This document shows positions 1-7,103 of a stretch of 37,105 nucleotides of DNA, one piece after another. The position numbers and the translations under genes are program-made. The stretch lies in NCBI GenBank assembly GCA_938016515.1, contig CALILP010000214.1:1-37105 (forward strand), written 5' to 3'. This DNA is from an uncultured Paracoccaceae bacterium. Its GTDB lineage: Bacteria > Pseudomonadota > Alphaproteobacteria > Rhodobacterales > Rhodobacteraceae. Within the stretch, counting starts at the first letter, position 1. Each line of letters begins with the position of its first letter. Under the pieces are notes generated by a model, which saw only the letters and a list, made by a program, of their open reading frames with translations, had not been told where the DNA came from and searched no databases.

Positions 1-782
1 CGAAGGGCCATCCAGCCAGACGCGAAGGCGGTGGACACTGGCCCGAATTTCTTCATCCATGGACCCGCCATGGCCGAAGGGGTGGCAATGACCAAAGCGC
101 CGGGGTGGTCCTTGATCTTGATGTCGCCCCCCGCAAAGGTCGTTTCGGGCAATGTAATGCCCTGATCACGCAGGATTTTGTTGGTGTTTTCAATCGCGCC
201 GTGGGTCAGGATTGGCCCGATGTCAGGGTTGACAGTTGTCAACAACCGTTGGGCCTTACCCAATGCATAGGCCCCTAAAACAGAGGTCACGCCATTGGCC
301 GCGTTCATGGCCCACCAGTCGTTGATCTGTCGTGTCAGGACGTCCTGTGGGGTCCATGAGAATATCGGCAAGCCAAAGGTGCATTCTGTGATGAAGGCAT
401 GGCATTGGACTGGCTCAAACGGCTCTGACAGGCCGTCGTCGACGATTTTGTAGTCTCCTGACGCGACCCAGACCTCGCCTTTGACGGCGACGCGTATCTG
501 GGCAGAGCCGGGGACGTGACCCGCCGGGTGGAACGAGATTGTGGCATCTCCAATCTGTCGCTCCTCACCGTAAGCGATTGCTTCTAAATTGATATCGCCA
601 AGCCGATGCCGGATGACGGGTGCTGCAGCTTCGGTACACAGATAGCGGTTCATGCCCCAGCGGGAATGGTCGGCATGGCCGTGGGTGATCAGGGCGCGAT
701 CAACAGGTCGCCACGGGTCGATATAGAAATCGCCCGCGGGGCAATAAATGCCGCTGTCGGTAAAGGTAAGGACGTCTGCCAT
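1..782 (-). CDS. Ligase-associated DNA exonuclease, metallo-beta-lactamase fold (3' end missing)
   Basis: An open minus-strand frame starts at ATG 782 (MADVLTFTDSG...) and runs without a stop through the window edge, giving about 260 residues. The ORF track omits it because the stop lies outside. The metal-binding signature THGHADHS is near residue 35, followed by HPAGHVPGSAQ and ASGDYK, as in the beta-CASP/MBL nucleases. The sequence through ITECTFGLPIFSW matches what I know of the ligase-associated exonuclease family, which usually sits beside an ATP-dependent DNA ligase and a DEXH helicase; those would lie left of this window, which is inference. It probably acts on DNA ends in repair. It follows the alpha/beta hydrolase by 32 bp on the same strand, so it may be the last-read gene here of an SCP2-hydrolase-exonuclease unit. 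An RNA-processing MBL hydrolase is the main alternative. Confidence 0.85.
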   Translation of the reverse strand, partial: MADVLTFTDSGIYCPAGDFYIDPWRPVDRALITHGHADHSRWGMNRYLCTEAAAPVIRHRLGDINLEAIAYGEERQIGDATISFHPAGHVPGSAQIRVAVKGEVWVASGDYKIVDDGLSEPFEPVQCHAFITECTFGLPIFSWTPQDVLTRQINDWWAMNAANGVTSVLGAYALGKAQRLLTTVNPDIGPILTHGAIENTNKILRDQGITLPETTFAGGDIKIKDHPGALVIATPSAMAGPWMKKFGPVSTAFASGWMAL

Positions 783-814
783 GCCCCACAGAATAGGGCC
801 TGCATCGGGGATGC

Positions 815-1750
815 CTAGGGGTGGGCGTCGAAATGGGCCGCGATCATGTCAAAGACATGGGCGCGGGTTTCTGGAATTTCGACCATGACTTCGTGTTCGC
901 CACCTTGCAGCATTTCCAGATGTCCGCCGGGCCATTGGGCCATCCGCTCTTCGATGCGGCCGGGGTCAACGATCTTTTCTGCGGTGCCCAGGAAAGTCAG
1001 GCAAGGGTAAGCGGGGCTTGGCATTTCAGACAACGTCTGCATCTCGCGGGATGCCTCGTAAAGCCAGCCAAGCGACGGACCGCCCAGCGACAGGACCGGC
1101 TGCGCTTTGGCTTGTTCCTGCAAGCGTGTCCACATCTCGCGGTCGCGGGTCAGGGTGTTCAGCTCAAAATCTTCGCGTAACACGTAGGTTTCAAGCGTTT
1201 GGCCAGGGGCCAGCATCTCGTCGCGCCCCAGCTGACGGGCCACTGCTGGCAAACCCCAAGCGAAAGGCTTGAGCCAAGTGGCCATCGCAAGCCCCCACAT
1301 AGGGGCCGAAAACGCAGCTGCCTGCACATCCAAGCCATTATGGAGGGCGCGTAGACCAATGCACCCTCCCATGGAATGCGCTAGCAGGTAGTAAGGGCGG
1401 GGCAGGCCAAGCGCTTCGGCGTGTCCTACTGTCACGGCCACATCGTGTTGATAGTCACTGAACTTCTTGACGTGACCTATCCGACGTTCTTTCATCATGC
1501 GATCCGCCAGCCCCTGACCACGCCAATCGATGGCGATGCTGGCATAGCCGCGTTCCTTTAACGCTCCCGCTGTATCCCCATATTTTTCGACGTATTCGGT
1601 GCGGCCGGGAAAGATCAGCACCGTCCCTTTGATATTGGATCCGGTCCAATGGGCCACACGGATGCGCAGCCCGTCAGCCGTGGTCAGCCAGTTGGCGGCC
1701 CCCCCAAGGGGACCATAGGCGATATCGTCAAAGAACGGTGCGGGTGCCAT
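815..1750 (-). CDS. Alpha/beta hydrolase, lysophospholipase / monoacylglycerol lipase type
   Basis: A 311-residue serine hydrolase of the Hydrolase_4 (PldB-like) type. The nucleophile elbow AHSMGG carries the likely catalytic Ser, FLGTAEKIVDPG the likely Asp, and GGEHEVMVE the likely His, so the triad looks complete. The N-terminal half contains the oxyanion-region FPGRTEYVEKYG and the IDWRGQGLAD motif typical of monoglyceride lipases. There is no signal peptide or membrane segment, so it is probably cytoplasmic. The natural substrate (lysophospholipid, monoacylglycerol or another ester) cannot be read from sequence. It begins three bases after the SCP2 gene stop, which suggests translational coupling and a lipid-related theme for the pair. 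Its length is normal for the family. Confidence 0.88.
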   Translation of the reverse strand: MAPAPFFDDIAYGPLGGAANWLTTADGLRIRVAHWTGSNIKGTVLIFPGRTEYVEKYGDTAGALKERGYASIAIDWRGQGLADRMMKERRIGHVKKFSDYQHDVAVTVGHAEALGLPRPYYLLAHSMGGCIGLRALHNGLDVQAAAFSAPMWGLAMATWLKPFAWGLPAVARQLGRDEMLAPGQTLETYVLREDFELNTLTRDREMWTRLQEQAKAQPVLSLGGPSLGWLYEASREMQTLSEMPSPAYPCLTFLGTAEKIVDPGRIEERMAQWPGGHLEMLQGGEHEVMVEIPETRAHVFDMIAAHFDAHP

Positions 1751-1753
1751 GGG

Positions 1754-2041
1754 TTAGCCCAATACACCTGCCAACTTCATCGCCATGCCCATATCGCCAT
1801 CTACAGACAGTTTGCCTGTCATGAAAGCGGCTGTTGGATTTTCTTCACCGTCAAGGATCGCCTTGAAAGTTTCAGTAGAGGCAGACAGCGTGACGTCAGC
1901 ATCTGCATCGCCTGCGCGCGCGCCATTTGCGTCGATAATGATGCTGCCTTCGCCTTCAATGTCGAACTTTGCGGTGCCGTCAAAACCACCTGTGATCTTT
2001 TCGTTCAGCTTTGTGACTGCTTCTGCGATGACGTCGCTCAT
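1754..2041 (-). CDS. SCP2 sterol-binding domain protein
   Basis: A 95-residue protein consisting of essentially one SCP2 (sterol carrier protein 2) domain: KITGGFDGTAKFDIEGEGSIIID, then DVTLSASTETFKAILDGEENPTAAFMTGKLSVDGDMGMAMKLA. The family binds lipids or acyl chains in a hydrophobic tunnel; the bacterial ligand is generally unknown. The ORF track extends it to 2092, but ATG 2041 (MSDVIAEAV) is preferred because AAGGA lies about seven bases upstream and the SCP2 homology begins just after. It is the first gene of the leftward unit and is followed after 3 bp by the alpha/beta hydrolase. It is divergent from the TPR gene, with 65 bp between the two starts. Confidence 0.92.
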   Translation of the reverse strand: MSDVIAEAVTKLNEKITGGFDGTAKFDIEGEGSIIIDANGARAGDADADVTLSASTETFKAILDGEENPTAAFMTGKLSVDGDMGMAMKLAGVLG

Positions 2042-2106
2042 GAGATATTCCTTTGTTTCTTGGTATGCCCTCTGGCGAATGCCGTCTGACACGTTACATA
2101 TAGGTT

Positions 2107-2667
2107 ATGGCTACGCTGACCCACCGCTTCAAATGTACCGTTACGGCATTTGCCCTGTCGCTTGCGATCGCGTCACCTCTTGCTGCGCAAGAGACCGATT
2201 TGGACACGATTTTTCAAGAGCTGATTGAGGCTGATGAGTTTACGCATGAACGCGTTGCGGATCGGATTCGCGCACGGTTCGAGAAAAGCGGCTCTGCGTC
2301 AATGGATTTGCTGCTGCGACGCGGAAACGAAGCGGCAGAAGAAGGGGAGTATCAAGTCGCGATTGAGCATTTTAGCGCGCTTGTCGATCACGCCCCTGAT
2401 TTTGCTGAAGGATATCACAGCCGCGCCTCTGCTTTCTTTGGGATCGGTATGATTGGCCTCGCGCTGGATGATCTGCGTCAGACACTTGTGCTGAACCCAC
2501 GCCATTTTGAGGCGATGTTCGGTGTTGGCATCATGCTAGAAGAGCTTGGCCGCGATCAGGATGCGATTGCAGCTTATGAAGCGATTCAAGAAATTTATCC
2601 GCTTGATCCGCAAGCCGCTGCTGCATTGGCGCGGATGGAAATGAAAACAGAAGGTCAGGCGATCTAA
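2107..2667 (+). CDS. Exported tetratricopeptide-repeat protein
   Basis: A 186-residue protein with an N-terminal signal peptide (FALSLAIASPLAAQ, cleavage probably after AAQ near residue 28) followed by tandem TPR-like helices. LLLRRGNEAAEEGEYQVAIEHFSALVDHAPDFAEGYHSRASAFFGIG and the following NPRHFEAMFGVGIMLEELGRDQDAIAAYEAIQEIYPLDPQAAAAL are recognisable repeats. TPRs mediate protein-protein contacts; nothing identifies the partner. The export signal puts it in the periplasm. It precedes the Suv3-like helicase gene by 29 bp on the same strand, so co-transcription is plausible but a functional link between a periplasmic and an RNA-acting protein is not evident. Confidence 0.88.
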   Translation: MATLTHRFKCTVTAFALSLAIASPLAAQETDLDTIFQELIEADEFTHERVADRIRARFEKSGSASMDLLLRRGNEAAEEGEYQVAIEHFSALVDHAPDFAEGYHSRASAFFGIGMIGLALDDLRQTLVLNPRHFEAMFGVGIMLEELGRDQDAIAAYEAIQEIYPLDPQAAAALARMEMKTEGQAI

Positions 2668-2696
2668 TTCTCGCCTGATCCCCACCGGGGACTGAT

Positions 2697-5456
2697 ATGC
2701 AAAACTCCCGGATCACGGCTGTTCTCGGCCCAACCAACACCGGAAAAACCCACTACGCCATTGACCGCATGCTGTCTTATCGGACGGGCGTGATTGGCCT
2801 GCCGTTGCGGCTTTTGGCCCGCGAAGTTTATGACCGGATCGTCGCGATCAAAGGCCCGTCTGTGGTGGCCTTGGTCACGGGGGAAGAGCGGATCGTCCCG
2901 CCCCGCGTCCAGTATTGGGTGTGTACTGTCGAGGCGATGCCAGAGGGCATGGGCTGCGATTTTCTGGCAATTGATGAAATCCAATTGTGTGGCGACGCCG
3001 AACGTGGCCACATCTTTACCGACCGTCTTTTGCACGCGCGTGGGTTGCACGAGACCTTGTTTCTTGGGGCTGCCACAATGCGCTCTGCCATCGCGGATAT
3101 GGTGCCGGGTGTCCAGTTCATGCACCGCGAGCGGATGTCTCAACTCACGTACTCAGGTTCGAAAAAGATAAGCCGTATGCCGGCGAGGGCAGCAATTGTC
3201 GGGTTCTCGGTTGAGAATGTCTATGCCATTGCAGAGCTTTTGCGCCGCACGAAAGGCGGGGCAGCGGTTGTGATGGGTGCGTTGTCGCCACGCACCCGTA
3301 ACGCGCAGGTTGAAATGTATCAGAACGGGGATGTGGACTATCTGGTCGCCACGGATGCCATCGGGATGGGTCTGAACCTTGATATCAACCACGTTGCCTT
3401 CTCGGCGTTGGCAAAATTCGACGGCTTGCGGATGCGGGCGCTGTTTCCCGAAGAGTTGGCACAGATCGCGGGCCGGGCTGGGCGACATACCGCCAACGGG
3501 ACCTTTGGGGTGACGGGTGAAGCGCCTATGCTGGACGACGGCGTGGCGCAGGCAATTATGGATCACACCTTCCAGCCGGTAAAAAAATTACAATGGCGGA
3601 ACAGTGACTTACAGTTTGGATCGGTGAAGCGACTGATCCAAACTTTGGAGGTTCGCACGCAAGACCCGTGGCTGACGCGGGTCCGCGAAAGCGATGACCT
3701 TAGTGCGTTGAAAACACTGGCAGAAGACCCTGTCGTTGCTGCTCGTGCAACTGATGGCCCTTCGGTGCGTTTGCTTTGGGATGTCTGCCGCATCCCGGAC
3801 TTTCGCGGCATAAGTAAAGGGGAACATGCGGCCCTTTTAACCCGTATTTTCAGCGACTTGCATCAGTCGGGCCATGTTGACGAAAGCTGGCTGGCGTTGC
3901 AGATTGCGCGCATTGATCGTCATGATGGCGATATTGATACCCTGTCCAAGCGGCTTTCTTTCATCCGCACATGGACTTACGTGGCCCAACGCAAAGGTTG
4001 GGTCCGTGACGAAAGCCATTGGCGCGACCACACACGCGCGGTAGAAGACCGACTATCAGATGCGCTTCATGGTGCACTGACCCAAAGATTTGTCGACCGG
4101 CGCACCAGCATCTTGCTGCGCCGGTTGAAACAGAAGGAGAGCCTTGTGGCTGACGTGAACGAAAACGGCGAAGTCACCGTTGAAGGTGAATTTGTAGGCA
4201 AGCTGGAAGGCTTCCGCTTCCGCATGGACAAGGCGGGCAGCCCGGATGAGGCGAAAACGCTGAAACAGGCAAGTGTCGCAGCACTGGTTCCGCATTTCCA
4301 CCTGCGGGCCGACAAGTTCTACAACGCGCCGGACACCGAGATCGACTTCACCGAGCAGGGTGGCCTGATGTGGGGCGATCAGGCTGTCGGCAAGCTCGTG
4401 GCAGGGTCTGACATTCTGAAACCCGCCGTGTCTGTTTTTGTCGACGACGAGGCTGGCTCGGATGTGGCCGCCAAGGTCGAACGCCGGTTGCAGCATTTCA
4501 TTGACCGTAAGATCGCGGCAGGGTTTGAGCCGCTGATTGGTCTCAAGAATGATGAAACGCTGGAAGGTATCGCCAAGGGCTTTGCCTTCCGTCTGGCCGA
4601 AGGCTTTGGGATCGTCCCACGCGGCGAAGTAGCCCAAGAGGTCAAAGACCTCGATCAGGACGCCCGCAGTGCGTTGCGCAAGCATGGGATTCGCTTTGGT
4701 CAGTTCACGATCTTTATGCCGCTACTTTTGAAGCCAGCACCGACCCGCTTGCGCTTGGTGCTTTGGGGCCTGTCGAAAGATTTGGGCGAGTTTCCAGAAG
4801 CGCCTCCGCCGGGACTTGTCACTGTGCCAAGCGAAAAAGGTGCGACGCCCGGCTACTATGCGATGGCGGGCTACCGCGCCGCGGGTGAGCGTGCGATCCG
4901 CATCGACATGTTGGAACGCCTGGCTGATATGCTGCGCGATCAGGATTCGCGTGGCGGGTTTGAAGCGACCGCTGACATGCTGTCCATTACGGGCATGACC
5001 TTGGATCAGTTCTCGGATCTGATGGGTGGCCTTGGGTACAAGGCTGAAAAGGGCGAGCGCGAAAAGGTGAAGGCAGTGTCTACAGATGTTGTTGCCAAGT
5101 CAGATGCGCCATCTGCCGAAATTCCGGAAACCAAACCCGCCGAAGTTGTAACGCCATCGGATGAGGTCACTGAAGACGCTGCTGCCGCACCCGAAACTGC
5201 GGCACCGGCAGAGCCAGAAATGGAAGTCTTCTACACCTTCACATGGGGTGGCCGCGCAAACCAGCAGCGCCAGGGCGGTCGTCCGCAAAACGCACGCGGT
5301 GGCAAGCCGCAGGGCAAGGGTAAACCGCGTGGTAAGCCGGGCCAGAAGGGTGGCGGCAACAAGCCGCAAAGCTTCCAATCCAAACCGAAGCGCGAAAAAC
5401 AAATCGATCCGGACAATCCTTTTGCAGCGGCCTTGGCTGGCCTGAAGAAAGATTGA
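2697..5456 (+). CDS. Suv3-like superfamily 2 RNA helicase
   Basis: A 919-residue helicase resembling the mitochondrial degradosome helicase Suv3. Motif I GPTNTGKT is at residues 11-18, motif II is DEIQ at 93-96, and the C-terminal RecA domain shows ATDAIGMGLNL and QIAGRAGR. A long middle region follows, then an acidic Pro/Ala/Glu-rich linker and a basic Gly/Arg/Lys/Gln-rich tail (GGRANQQRQGGRPQNARGG...) that probably binds RNA. In mitochondria Suv3 works with PNPase or an exoribonuclease; the bacterial homologue's role is inferred to be RNA unwinding or decay. A GGGGA stretch precedes ATG 2697. Its TGA overlaps the TTG start of the S4 RNA-binding gene, so the two are translationally coupled, consistent with a shared RNA role. 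Confidence 0.9.
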   Translation: MQNSRITAVLGPTNTGKTHYAIDRMLSYRTGVIGLPLRLLAREVYDRIVAIKGPSVVALVTGEERIVPPRVQYWVCTVEAMPEGMGCDFLAIDEIQLCGDAERGHIFTDRLLHARGLHETLFLGAATMRSAIADMVPGVQFMHRERMSQLTYSGSKKISRMPARAAIVGFSVENVYAIAELLRRTKGGAAVVMGALSPRTRNAQVEMYQNGDVDYLVATDAIGMGLNLDINHVAFSALAKFDGLRMRALFPEELAQIAGRAGRHTANGTFGVTGEAPMLDDGVAQAIMDHTFQPVKKLQWRNSDLQFGSVKRLIQTLEVRTQDPWLTRVRESDDLSALKTLAEDPVVAARATDGPSVRLLWDVCRIPDFRGISKGEHAALLTRIFSDLHQSGHVDESWLALQIARIDRHDGDIDTLSKRLSFIRTWTYVAQRKGWVRDESHWRDHTRAVEDRLSDALHGALTQRFVDRRTSILLRRLKQKESLVADVNENGEVTVEGEFVGKLEGFRFRMDKAGSPDEAKTLKQASVAALVPHFHLRADKFYNAPDTEIDFTEQGGLMWGDQAVGKLVAGSDILKPAVSVFVDDEAGSDVAAKVERRLQHFIDRKIAAGFEPLIGLKNDETLEGIAKGFAFRLAEGFGIVPRGEVAQEVKDLDQDARSALRKHGIRFGQFTIFMPLLLKPAPTRLRLVLWGLSKDLGEFPEAPPPGLVTVPSEKGATPGYYAMAGYRAAGERAIRIDMLERLADMLRDQDSRGGFEATADMLSITGMTLDQFSDLMGGLGYKAEKGEREKVKAVSTDVVAKSDAPSAEIPETKPAEVVTPSDEVTEDAAAAPETAAPAEPEMEVFYTFTWGGRANQQRQGGRPQNARGGKPQGKGKPRGKPGQKGGGNKPQSFQSKPKREKQIDPDNPFAAALAGLKKD

Positions 5457-5851
5457 TCGACCAGCCGAAGGAAACGATCAGGCTGGATAAATGGCTCTGG
5501 CAGGCGCGGTTTTTCAAATCGCGCTCGCTGGCCGCTGGGGTGGTCAGCGCTGGAAAAGTGCGTGTGGACGGCACCCCAGTCAGTAAGCCCGCGCGCAGCG
5601 TCAGTACTGGCGATACCCTCACCTTTGTCAAAGAGCGCGAGACAAAGGTTGTGCGGATCTTGGCTTGCGGCACTCGGCGCGGGCCAGCCACAGAGGCGCA
5701 GGCACTTTATGAAGACCTCACGCCGGAGCCGCCAAAGCCAAAACCGGGGGACACCCGTTCTGCGACACCCAGCTTTGACGGGAAAGGTCGCCCAACAAAG
5801 AAGCATCGCAGGAACTTGATGTCTCATCGTGACGCAGATGATCCTTTCTAG
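5453..5851 (+). CDS. S4-domain RNA-binding protein, Hsp15/HslR-like
   Basis: A 132-residue protein with an N-terminal S4 domain (IRLDKWLWQARFFKSRSLAAGVVSAGKVRVDGTPVSKPARSVSTGDTLTF, about residues 8-58) and a short basic C-terminal region. The pattern matches Hsp15 (HslR), which in E. coli binds stalled 50S subunits carrying a nascent chain. The start is a TTG at 5453 that overlaps the TGA of the helicase gene (TTGA), so expression should depend on translation of the upstream gene. The C-terminal tail (KGRPTKKHRRNLMSHRD) is lysine/arginine-rich as expected for an rRNA binder. A ribosome-recycling role is by family; the pairing with the helicase is seen directly. Confidence 0.88.
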   Translation: MIDQPKETIRLDKWLWQARFFKSRSLAAGVVSAGKVRVDGTPVSKPARSVSTGDTLTFVKERETKVVRILACGTRRGPATEAQALYEDLTPEPPKPKPGDTRSATPSFDGKGRPTKKHRRNLMSHRDADDPF

Positions 5852-5852
5852 C

Positions 5853-5884
5853 TTGAACGCATCAAAATCTTCGCCTAGCTAGGC
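5853..5884 (+). promoter_or_regulatory. Possible fdxA promoter overlapping a 12-bp palindrome
   Basis: TTGAAC at 5853-5858 and TAGCTA at 5876-5881 are spaced by 17 bp. The second hexamer lies inside the perfect palindrome GCCTAGCTAGGC (5873-5884), about 30 bp before the fdxA start. The -10 match is poor, so this is a weak promoter call; the palindrome itself is certain and could be an operator. Confidence 0.3.
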
Positions 5885-5913
5885 TGCGGATTGATACGGA
5901 TGAACCAACGCCC

Positions 5914-6249
5914 ATGACCTACATCGTCAACGACAGCTGCATTGCCTGCAAATACACCGACTGCGTCGAAGTCTGCCCTGTGGACTGCTTTTACGAAGGC
6001 GAGAACATGCTGGTGATCCACCCGGATGAGTGCATCGACTGCGGCGTGTGCGAACCTGAGTGCCCGGCAGACGCAATCCGTCCGGACACAGAGCCTGACA
6101 TGGAAAAATGGGTGGAATTCAATCGCAAGTATTCCGAGATGTGGCCGGTCATTATCACCAAGAAAGACCCGCTGCCTACGGCCGAAGAAATGGACGGCAA
6201 AGAAGGCAAGATGGAGCTGTTTTCAGAAGCCGCAGGCGAGGGCGGCTGA
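5914..6249 (+). CDS. fdxA: Ferredoxin FdxA, 7Fe-8S type
   Basis: A 111-residue ferredoxin. The N-terminal cluster region is [18 protein letters not shown] (Cys 9 onward) and the second is [12 protein letters not shown]. The first region has the spacing seen in FdxA proteins that hold one 3Fe-4S and one 4Fe-4S cluster; the C-terminal extension ([23 protein letters not shown]...) is typical of this subgroup and gives near-family length. It is a cytoplasmic electron carrier whose partner is not shown by the context. It lies 62 bp after the S4 gene and ends 31 bp before a strong terminator, so it may be monocistronic. The fdxA-carD neighbourhood is, from memory, common in alphaproteobacteria. Confidence 0.95.
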   Translation: MTYIVNDSCIACKYTDCVEVCPVDCFYEGENMLVIHPDECIDCGVCEPECPADAIRPDTEPDMEKWVEFNRKYSEMWPVIITKKDPLPTAEEMDGKEGKMELFSEAAGEGG

Positions 6250-6280
6250 ACGTCGACGCTACGTGATTTTGTTGCCTGCA

Positions 6281-6309
6281 ACGCCCCGCTTTTATCGGGG
6301 CGTTTTTTG
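6281..6309 (+). terminator. Intrinsic terminator of fdxA
   Basis: The inverted repeat ACGCCCCG / CGGGGCGT with a 7-base loop is followed by a run of six T's. It lies 31 bp after the fdxA stop and is a textbook Rho-independent terminator. Confidence 0.93.
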
Positions 6310-6366
6310 TGGTATACTGTGCCTAATGACGTTGAATATCTAACAATGCCCGGCGATTGTAATTCC

Positions 6367-6397
6367 CCGACGTGGACTGTGTCCTTGTCGGTTTTTT
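6367..6397 (+). terminator. Intrinsic terminator inside the carD leader
   Basis: CCGAC and GGAC pair with GTCC and GTCGG around a TGT loop, with small internal mismatches, followed immediately by six T's (6392-6397). It lies 40 bp upstream of the carD ATG and 58 bp after the fdxA terminator. A second terminator here cannot be explained by fdxA alone. It either attenuates transcription into carD or ends a short transcript that starts near 6320 (a TATACT is at 6313-6318). Confidence 0.8.
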
Positions 6398-6437
6398 GTC
6401 GTCCGGGCACTGCATTAACCGCCGTGAGAGGATTATC

Positions 6438-6944
6438 ATGAGCAAGAAGAAACTGGATTTTAGCCCGAACGAATTTGTCGTTTATCCTGCGCATGGCGTT
6501 GGAAAAATCGTTTCGGTCGAAAAGCAGGAAGTGGCAGGGTTCGACCTAGAACTGTTTGTGATCGCTTTCGAAAAGGACAAGATGACGTTGCGTGTGCCAA
6601 CCCACAAAGCGACAGACGTCGGAATGCGCGCGCTGGCGACGCCCGATATAGTGGCCCATGCAATGAAAACACTGCGGGGTAAGGCCAAGGTCAAAAAGGC
6701 CATGTGGTCTCGTCGAGCGCAGGAATATGAACAAAAGATCAATTCCGGTGATCTGATCGCTATTGCCGAAGTTGTGCGTGATCTGCACCGTCAAGACGAC
6801 CAGCGCGAGCAAAGCTATTCAGAGCGGCAGCTGTATGAGGCAGCACTCGAACGGTTGACCCGCGAGATTGCGGTTGTAGCAGGCAACGATGAGACCGCAG
6901 CAACAGAAGAAATCACATCTGTTCTGGTTGGTCGCGCAGCTTAA
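6438..6944 (+). CDS. carD: CarD family transcription factor
   Basis: A 168-residue CarD/CdnL protein. The N-terminal RNA-polymerase interaction domain is DFSPNEFVVYPAHGVGKIVSVEKQEVAGFDLELFVIAFEKDKMTLRVPTHKA (about residues 5-57), and the C-terminal helical DNA-binding domain includes KKAMWSRRAQEYEQKINSGD with the Trp that wedges into the promoter bubble. CarD binds RNAP beta and stabilises open complexes; in alphaproteobacteria it supports promoters lacking a T at -7. The ORF track starts at 6372, but that stretch contains a terminator; ATG 6438 has GAGAGGA just upstream and starts at the conserved MSKKKLDFSPNEFVVYPAHG. A terminator lies on each side of the gene, so carD is probably transcribed alone with regulated read-through. 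Confidence 0.96.
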   Translation: MSKKKLDFSPNEFVVYPAHGVGKIVSVEKQEVAGFDLELFVIAFEKDKMTLRVPTHKATDVGMRALATPDIVAHAMKTLRGKAKVKKAMWSRRAQEYEQKINSGDLIAIAEVVRDLHRQDDQREQSYSERQLYEAALERLTREIAVVAGNDETAATEEITSVLVGRAA

Positions 6945-6965
6945 ACCGCGCGTCAAAATGGATTG

Positions 6966-6995
6966 AAAGGGCTGCGCTTTGCGTGGCCCTTTTTT
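6966..6995 (+). terminator. Intrinsic terminator of carD
   Basis: AAAGGGC pairs with GCCCTTT across a 13-base partly structured loop (TGCGCTTTGCGTG), and the 3' arm continues into a T run. It lies 21 bp after the carD stop. Confidence 0.8.
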
Positions 6996-7055
6996 GCGAT
7001 TTTCCTCTGAAAAATCAAGCACGATGCATGGCGTCGCTCGGATGGTAGCGACAGC

Positions 7056-7103
7056 TTGGGGGCCAGCCCCCAAACCCCCGAAGGTATTTAGGACCAAAAG
7101 AAG
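7056..7103 (-). repeat. Dispersed gene-end repeat, copy 1 (after purD)
   Basis: Read on the minus strand it starts CTTCTTTTGG directly after the purD stop, continues with a CGGGGGTTT stretch and ends in the hairpin GGGGGC-TG-GCCCCC (7058-7071). It shares this order with copies at 9981, 14101 and 22089. A further minus-strand inverted repeat of GATTTTTC / GAAAATC (about 7000-7017) resembles, loosely, the AT-rich box of the longer copies. Confidence 0.8.

Noticed and set aside
606-818. Plus-strand 70-aa ORF and other small ORFs at the left end
   Set aside because: They lie opposite the exonuclease gene, which has a full metallo-beta-lactamase signature on the minus strand.
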